Below, piece after piece: positions 60,078 to 64,000 of a stretch of 64,000 nt of DNA. The stretch is taken from NCBI RefSeq assembly GCF_002775205.1, contig NC_036456.1:24069968-24133967 (forward strand), in the 5' to 3' direction. Within the stretch, counting starts at the first letter, position 1, and every line of letters starts with the position of its first letter. A program made the translations under genes and the position numbers. This DNA is from Xiphophorus maculatus. Lineage: Eukaryota; Chordata; Actinopteri; Cyprinodontiformes; Poeciliidae. The notes under the pieces were generated by a model. It was given only the letters and a program-made list of their open reading frames with translations. It searched no databases and was not told the DNA's origin.

Positions 60078-60394
60078 CAGTGGTTCTCAAATGGGGGTAC
60101 GCGTACCCCTGGGGGTACGTGGAGGTACTGCAGGGGGTAAGTGAAGCTTTTCAAAATATCTTTAAAAAATCAGTAGGCTCCTCATAATAAGTCTTGGGAA
60201 AAATTATTTTGTAAAAAGTTCGATAAAATATAAATGTGTGTTCATACACTGAATTTTATATTCAGTATTTACAGGGTATTTACAGCACTGTACCTCTTTT
60301 TTATTCCAAAAATGTTTTGCCCGTGTCAGGGGGTACTTGACTAAAATTATATTTTTAAGGGGGTACATCACTGAAAAAAGTTTGAGAACCACTG
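60078..60394. mobile_element. 317-bp hAT MITE nested in the hAT element
   Basis: Terminal CAGTGGTTCTCAAA and its inverse TTTGAGAACCACTG, with perfect 8-base target duplications GACTAGGC (60070..60077, 60395..60402). Internal GGGGGTAC motifs. The ends resemble the widespread CAGTGGTTCTCAA class of hAT MITEs. Confidence 0.93.
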
Positions 60395-60591
60395 GACTAG
60401 GCCATCAAATCAGTCTGTCAACTACGTTGCCTGTAGAGATTTTTAATGTCCAGCAGGTGTCAGTATTCAGTGACGCAGCATCGACGCAATATCAATACAG
60501 TTTTGCTTTAGGTCGAAACGATACATGACGCCTCATTTATCCATCACTACTTTAAACTGTCTCGTTAGTAAAATATGAAGGTGTTTCGTAC

Positions 60592-60751
60592 CTGTCCGGT
60601 GTAAAATTATCTTCGGTATCCGAGTAAAATCCATCAGTCTGCGCTGATCCTCCATCTCTTCCTCCATCTTAACGTTGATTTCTTTCAATGTTTCTCCAGC
60701 AGGAGTTACCTGCTCGTTCATAAACTCCCTCTCGGGCTGAACTGAAGACAT
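60592..60751 (-). CDS. ZF8 exon 1: N-terminal module, three codons shorter
   Basis: 160 bases from ATG at 60751, opening MSSVQPEREFMNEQVTPAGE. An in-frame loss of three codons turns ETFTE.KEINV into ETLKEINV. It ends IPKIILHRT and the donor is CAG|GTACGAAAC. The intron is 3.1 kb, enlarged by the hAT insertion. Confidence 0.88.
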
Positions 60752-60844
60752 TTTTATAGCAAACACGCAAATATTTACCTAAAACCGTCTTCAAATTACC
60801 TTCTAACAAAAGAAAGCTAAGCTACCGTGTGCGTCGTGTAATTT

Positions 60845-61115
60845 CGTGTGTTCCACTGTGGCTGAAGTGAAGAAACTGTAAACGACTTTTAGTTCCGCTT
60901 TGAATTTTCGATGAGTCTCCTCTTTTTATAGTAAGTTATATTAAATAAATTACACTATTTTGAAATTAAGTTACAAAAATAAATTAATATTTCAATAATA
61001 TTTTAATTTACTAACTATAAATGTATATTAAGAGGTGAATCACAGCGGATCTTATCATTCGTTTACAGTTTCTTCAGGACAGCCACAGTGACGCACCCGG
61101 AAAATGAAAACAGAG
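60845..61115. promoter_or_regulatory. Head-to-head promoters of ZF8 and ZF9
   Basis: The conserved block occurs twice in opposite orientation: minus strand at about 60850..60890 (CGTTTACAGTTTCTTCACTT, for ZF8) and plus strand at about 61059..61095 (CGTTTACAGTTTCTTCAGGA, for ZF9). About 170 bases separate them, and the first codons lie 455 bases apart. Confidence 0.6.
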
Positions 61116-61206
61116 CACACAGGATAGAGTTGGTGCTTCTTTTGTTAGTCGGTTGTTTGAAAACGGGTTTGAGGTTTAGCTAAATATTTGAGTGTTTTCA
61201 GTAAAA

Positions 61207-61374
61207 ATCCACTCATTTAAAGCCTCAGAGAGAGTTTATCAACGAGCAGGTAACTCCTGCTGGAGAAACATTCAGAGTTTAAAGAAATCAACGTCAAGAT
61301 GGAGGACAAGATGGAGTATCAGCACAGACTGCTGTTTTTTACCCGGATACCGAAGATAATCTTACACCGGATAG
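61207..61374 (+). pseudogene. ZF9 exon 1: damaged N-terminal module
   Basis: Aligned with the other modules, the ATG has become ATC at 61207..61209, an extra base follows, and CATTCACAGAG has lost two bases, so REFINEQVTPAGE runs into TAA. Downstream, an in-frame ATG at 61299 could start a 25-codon piece (MEDKMEYQHRLLFFTRIPK and IILHRI) that reaches the intact donor ATAG|GTACGAAAC in the right phase. ZF9 may therefore use a short N-terminus or be decaying. Confidence 0.75.
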
Positions 61375-63754
61375 GTACGAAACACTCTTAAATTTTACTC
61401 AGAAGAGTTAAAAACAAGTTAAAGACAGCTATAGAAAAGATAGGAATTTTTTTAGGGCCGATCCTGAACTCAAACTAAAAGACTCAGAAATATCAAATCA
61501 GTTCCCGCCGGAAATAAATAAATAAATACTTAGAATGATTAACTCTGACCTCGACTATTTACTATTCATTATATAATATCAAAACCTGGGAACGCCTCGG
61601 GATTCCCCCAGAAGAGCTGGAAGAAGTGGCCGGGGAGAGGGAAGTCTGGGCCTCCCTTCTGAGGCTGCCACGCCCGCGACCCGACCCGGATAAACCGGAG
61701 AAAATGGATGGATGGATGTAACATCAAAATTATAGTTTGTTCGTGACTCCCTCATCTCTACTTCACCAGTTTAAGAAAGCACTGGTTAAAGTTTGCGCTT
61801 AAAATGATTAGTTTTACTAACTAACTAAAATTATTAGTTTATAATTAGTTTTATATTTTGTGCTTAATCTTGTATTTCATTATTGTTTAGATTCGTTCTC
61901 TGTTAAATTATGGCTCATATTTTGTGTTCTCTTTTATTTGTATAAATGTAGAACTAAGTCTGTTAAGTGTTGATTGAAAAATGAATATTGAGCATATTAA
62001 AACTCATGTAATTTTAACAGTGGGTAAGTTGTTTTAAAGCTATAGACTCAAAATTAATGCCAGGAACAATGACAACAATGGTTCTCGGCTTCTGAACAGA
62101 GAAAACAAATGGTTTGAAGGAAGGATGAAAGACTCTTTGCCAAAAACAGAAAAAATCAACTCTGAACTGAGGGTGAAGGTTACAACTTTATCTGCAAATT
62201 TGTTTTGAACCTAATTCAAAAGAAATTGCATGAGCATTCCCGCCATTCCACTCCAAACAAAAGAACCAAAGAAACCAGGTGGGGGATGAGCAGGTCGTTG
62301 ATTTACATCTGACTGGGAATGAACTGAAGAGGATGGACCTCCATGAATTAAAAAGAGAAAAAGAGTCAGGTTACAACACCAAGTTGCTGAACTGCAAAAC
62401 TCCTGCATGGGAGTCAATAATGGAGGTAAAAGTATTTGTGCCCTGTAACCGAGAAGTTTAAGTTTCCAAGAAAAATCCTTTGAGTTTTTTAATTGTAGAT
62501 TTTCTTTCATATTTCACAAATACAAAACAGCAGTTACCTCTTCAAATTCTTAACAAGACACAAATCATAGTCTTTGAGTCACACTTTAAAAAAATGTCTT
62601 AGTTTTGTCCCTAAATATCCAAAACAAATGGTGGAAAAGAATTTTGCACACTTGTGTCAAGAAAAAATAATTTGCGAATATTTATCACTCACTACATTTA
62701 ATATCTTCAATCTGCTGCAGTTTAAAATGTTTCTTCTTTTAGCTCAGGTAGAATGACCAAAATAATTGAAACACATTTCAATAATGTTCAGTTATGTTTA
62801 TTTGTATCCACATTTCAGCCACAAGAAAGTTCAAAGTGCTTAACATCATAAAAATACAAAGTCATAAAAACACACAGTGAATAATTGAAACATTATATTT
62901 TCAGGTATCAACAATCATTGAATCGATGAAATTCTCCTTCCATTGTCGCCACTTGAGTTATTGTAATCACTGCTTTATACAGTCAGTAAAAGCACACCAG
63001 TTTTTTATTTTGTTGTAATTTATGTCTTTACATGTCATTTTGTTGGCTAAGCCTCTAGTTTGTACTTGTGATGCTTCTGTGCTTTCTTGTTTGAAATCCT
63101 CTTCTCCATCTCTCCAGGCTTTCTCCATGCTGCAGTTTTAATTTTATAACCTGAGTTTAGGTGGTTTGATAACATTGTTATCTCGATTCTCCATGTTCTT
63201 TGCCACTTCAGCTGCTGAGTTGTGGACGTGTTTCATCCTCATAAGATTCCCTGAGATTAGCTGAGTTTAGGGTCTGGAAGTTGATCTTCTTTCCTCTCAA
63301 AACCCGACTTCAGTGTATTTAGACGTCACTGTTTCAGCACATCCAGTGGTAATTCTGGTCTAATATTACAGTTTTCCAATCCAGCATCAATCCTTCCTAT
63401 TGTCGGACCATTACTTAATCATTTCTTAGTCTGCAAGTTTCAATAGCTGAGATTAAAAAGCACTTTAGAGTTTTGATTTATTCTTTCTATCTGAGTATTT
63501 TATGTGTTGTATATTCTGTATCTAAAGAGAGAAAAGAAATTTTTTGGAATATTCACTAGGGAGATACTAGGATAGTGTTTGCTCACCCAGAAAAATTAAC
63601 TCAACTTTCATCTTGTTGAGTTAATTTTTCAAACTTAAATGTTTAAATTTTAGAATATTCAAAGGAAACCATGTTTAGATGCATCAATGGATTAAAATCA
63701 AATTTTGATCTTTGATTGATATTTCAAAGCTTTCATTTTTTTTCTTTTGTCCAG
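61375..63754 (+). other. ZF9 intron
   Basis: Holds the LINE 3' end at 61585..61718 and a retroposon-tail-like stretch at 62785..62890. No other gene is recognised. The acceptor TTTTGTCCAG lies at 63745..63754. Confidence 0.6.
61585..61718 (+). mobile_element. Short LINE 3' end with (GGAT)n tail
   Basis: 134 bases in which an L.IP.EELEEVAGEREVW-type C-terminal peptide can be read, ending in GGATGGATGGAT. Flanked by TAATATCAAAA (61574..61584) and TAACATCAAAA (61719..61729), an 11-base target duplication with one mismatch. This 5'-truncated form is typical of non-LTR retrotransposition. Confidence 0.85.
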
Positions 63755-64000
63755 ATTTATCTAAAGAGGAGGTTCTCAATGAACCCAGCAACCAGGGGGA
63801 AAACTCCACTTTAGATCCAAAGAAACCAGAACATCTGCAGATAAAACAGGAACAAGAGGAACCAGAACCTCTGCTAGGAATACAGAAACAAGAGGAACCA
63901 GAACCTCTGCAGATAAAAAAGGAACAAGAAGAACCAGAACCTCTGCAGATAAAACAGAAACAAGAGGAACCAGAACCTCTGCAGAGAATACAGAAACAAG
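63755..64000 (+). CDS. ZF9 exon 2, partial at the window end
   Basis: Acceptor gtccag|ATT gives [20 protein letters not shown]: the PQC..C part of [14 protein letters not shown] is deleted. An acidic coding minisatellite follows ([24 protein letters not shown]), open to the last base. By comparison with ZF7 and ZF8, fingers should lie beyond the window. Exon 1 is damaged (see 61207..61374). Confidence 0.8.

Larger units (their letters stand above)
59178..60549 (+). mobile_element. hAT element carrying BED-finger exons, in the ZF8 intron
   Basis: Terminal TAGTGATGG at 59178 and the inverse CCATCACTA ending at 60549, with a perfect 8-base target duplication CTTTAAAC (59170..59177, 60550..60557). 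It contains the 5' exons of a hAT transposase but no catalytic domain, so it is a deletion derivative. A second hAT MITE (60078..60394) is inserted inside it. Confidence 0.9.

Noticed and set aside
43003-63999. Joining ZF6 exon 1 to ZF9 exon 2 as one 21-kb-intron gene
   Set aside because: Frames would allow it, but ZF9 has its own adjacent, though damaged, first exon with a donor, and three genes lie between. Only transcript data could support it.

Overview
The window reads as nuclear DNA of a ray-finned fish, most likely a percomorph teleost. This is inferred from A/T-rich spliced genes, a first-exon module typical of teleost C2H2 zinc-finger proteins, hAT, L1-like and BEL/Pao elements, and an immunoglobulin-fold receptor of a fish-specific type. 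I cannot name the species. No bacterial, plasmid or CRISPR feature is present.

The backbone is a cluster of two-exon C2H2 zinc-finger (ZF) genes, here called ZF1 to ZF9. Exon 1 usually encodes 56 residues, opening MSSVPPQREFINEQ and ending IILHRI, with a phase-1 donor (G|GTACGAAAC). Exon 2 opens with [14 protein letters not shown], continues as an acidic, low-complexity linker, and ends in 9 to 29 tandem fingers. Minus strand: ZF1 (exons 663..2614 and 4903..5071), ZF2 (6873..7984, 10244..10445), ZF3 (11888..12906, 14795..15122), ZF4 (17730..20470, 24172..24340), ZF7 (49219..51140, 53639..53807) and ZF8 (55811..57510, 60592..60751). Plus strand: ZF5 (28658..28826, 39342..40684), ZF6 (an orphan first exon, 43003..43171) and ZF9 (damaged first exon at 61207..61374, second exon running off the window from 63755). 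Eight of the nine first exons carry a recognisable conserved promoter block, with a weaker version at ZF2. ZF2 and ZF3 are a tandem duplication, and ZF8 and ZF9 are head-to-head.

Transposons fill the introns and spacers. Between 25.2 and 27.9 kb lie two degraded L1-like fragments, with a piece of ZF 3' UTR between them. The 10.5-kb intron of ZF5 holds a nest bounded by inverted repeats (29047..38977). It consists of a BEL/Pao gag-pol copy cut in its integrase, itself split by a tRNA-derived SINE, a 1.2-kb hAT element with perfect 8-bp target duplication, and a 3.0-kb foldback-like element whose 0.76 to 0.92-kb inverted ends are built from about 145-bp tandem repeats. Further intact insertions include a solo LTR splitting an Ig exon (47521..47978), a hAT with BED-finger exons (59178..60549) containing a second hAT MITE (60078..60394), and a MITE at 51359..51677.

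At 44.7 to 48.3 kb there is one different gene: an Ig-V-like type I membrane protein with an octamer-plus-TATA promoter and a broken duplicate of its Ig exon downstream. As a whole the window looks like a fast-evolving ZF array next to heavy transposon traffic, the setting in which KRAB-type or FiNZ-type ZF families evolve in other lineages. A genome-defence role is inference only.
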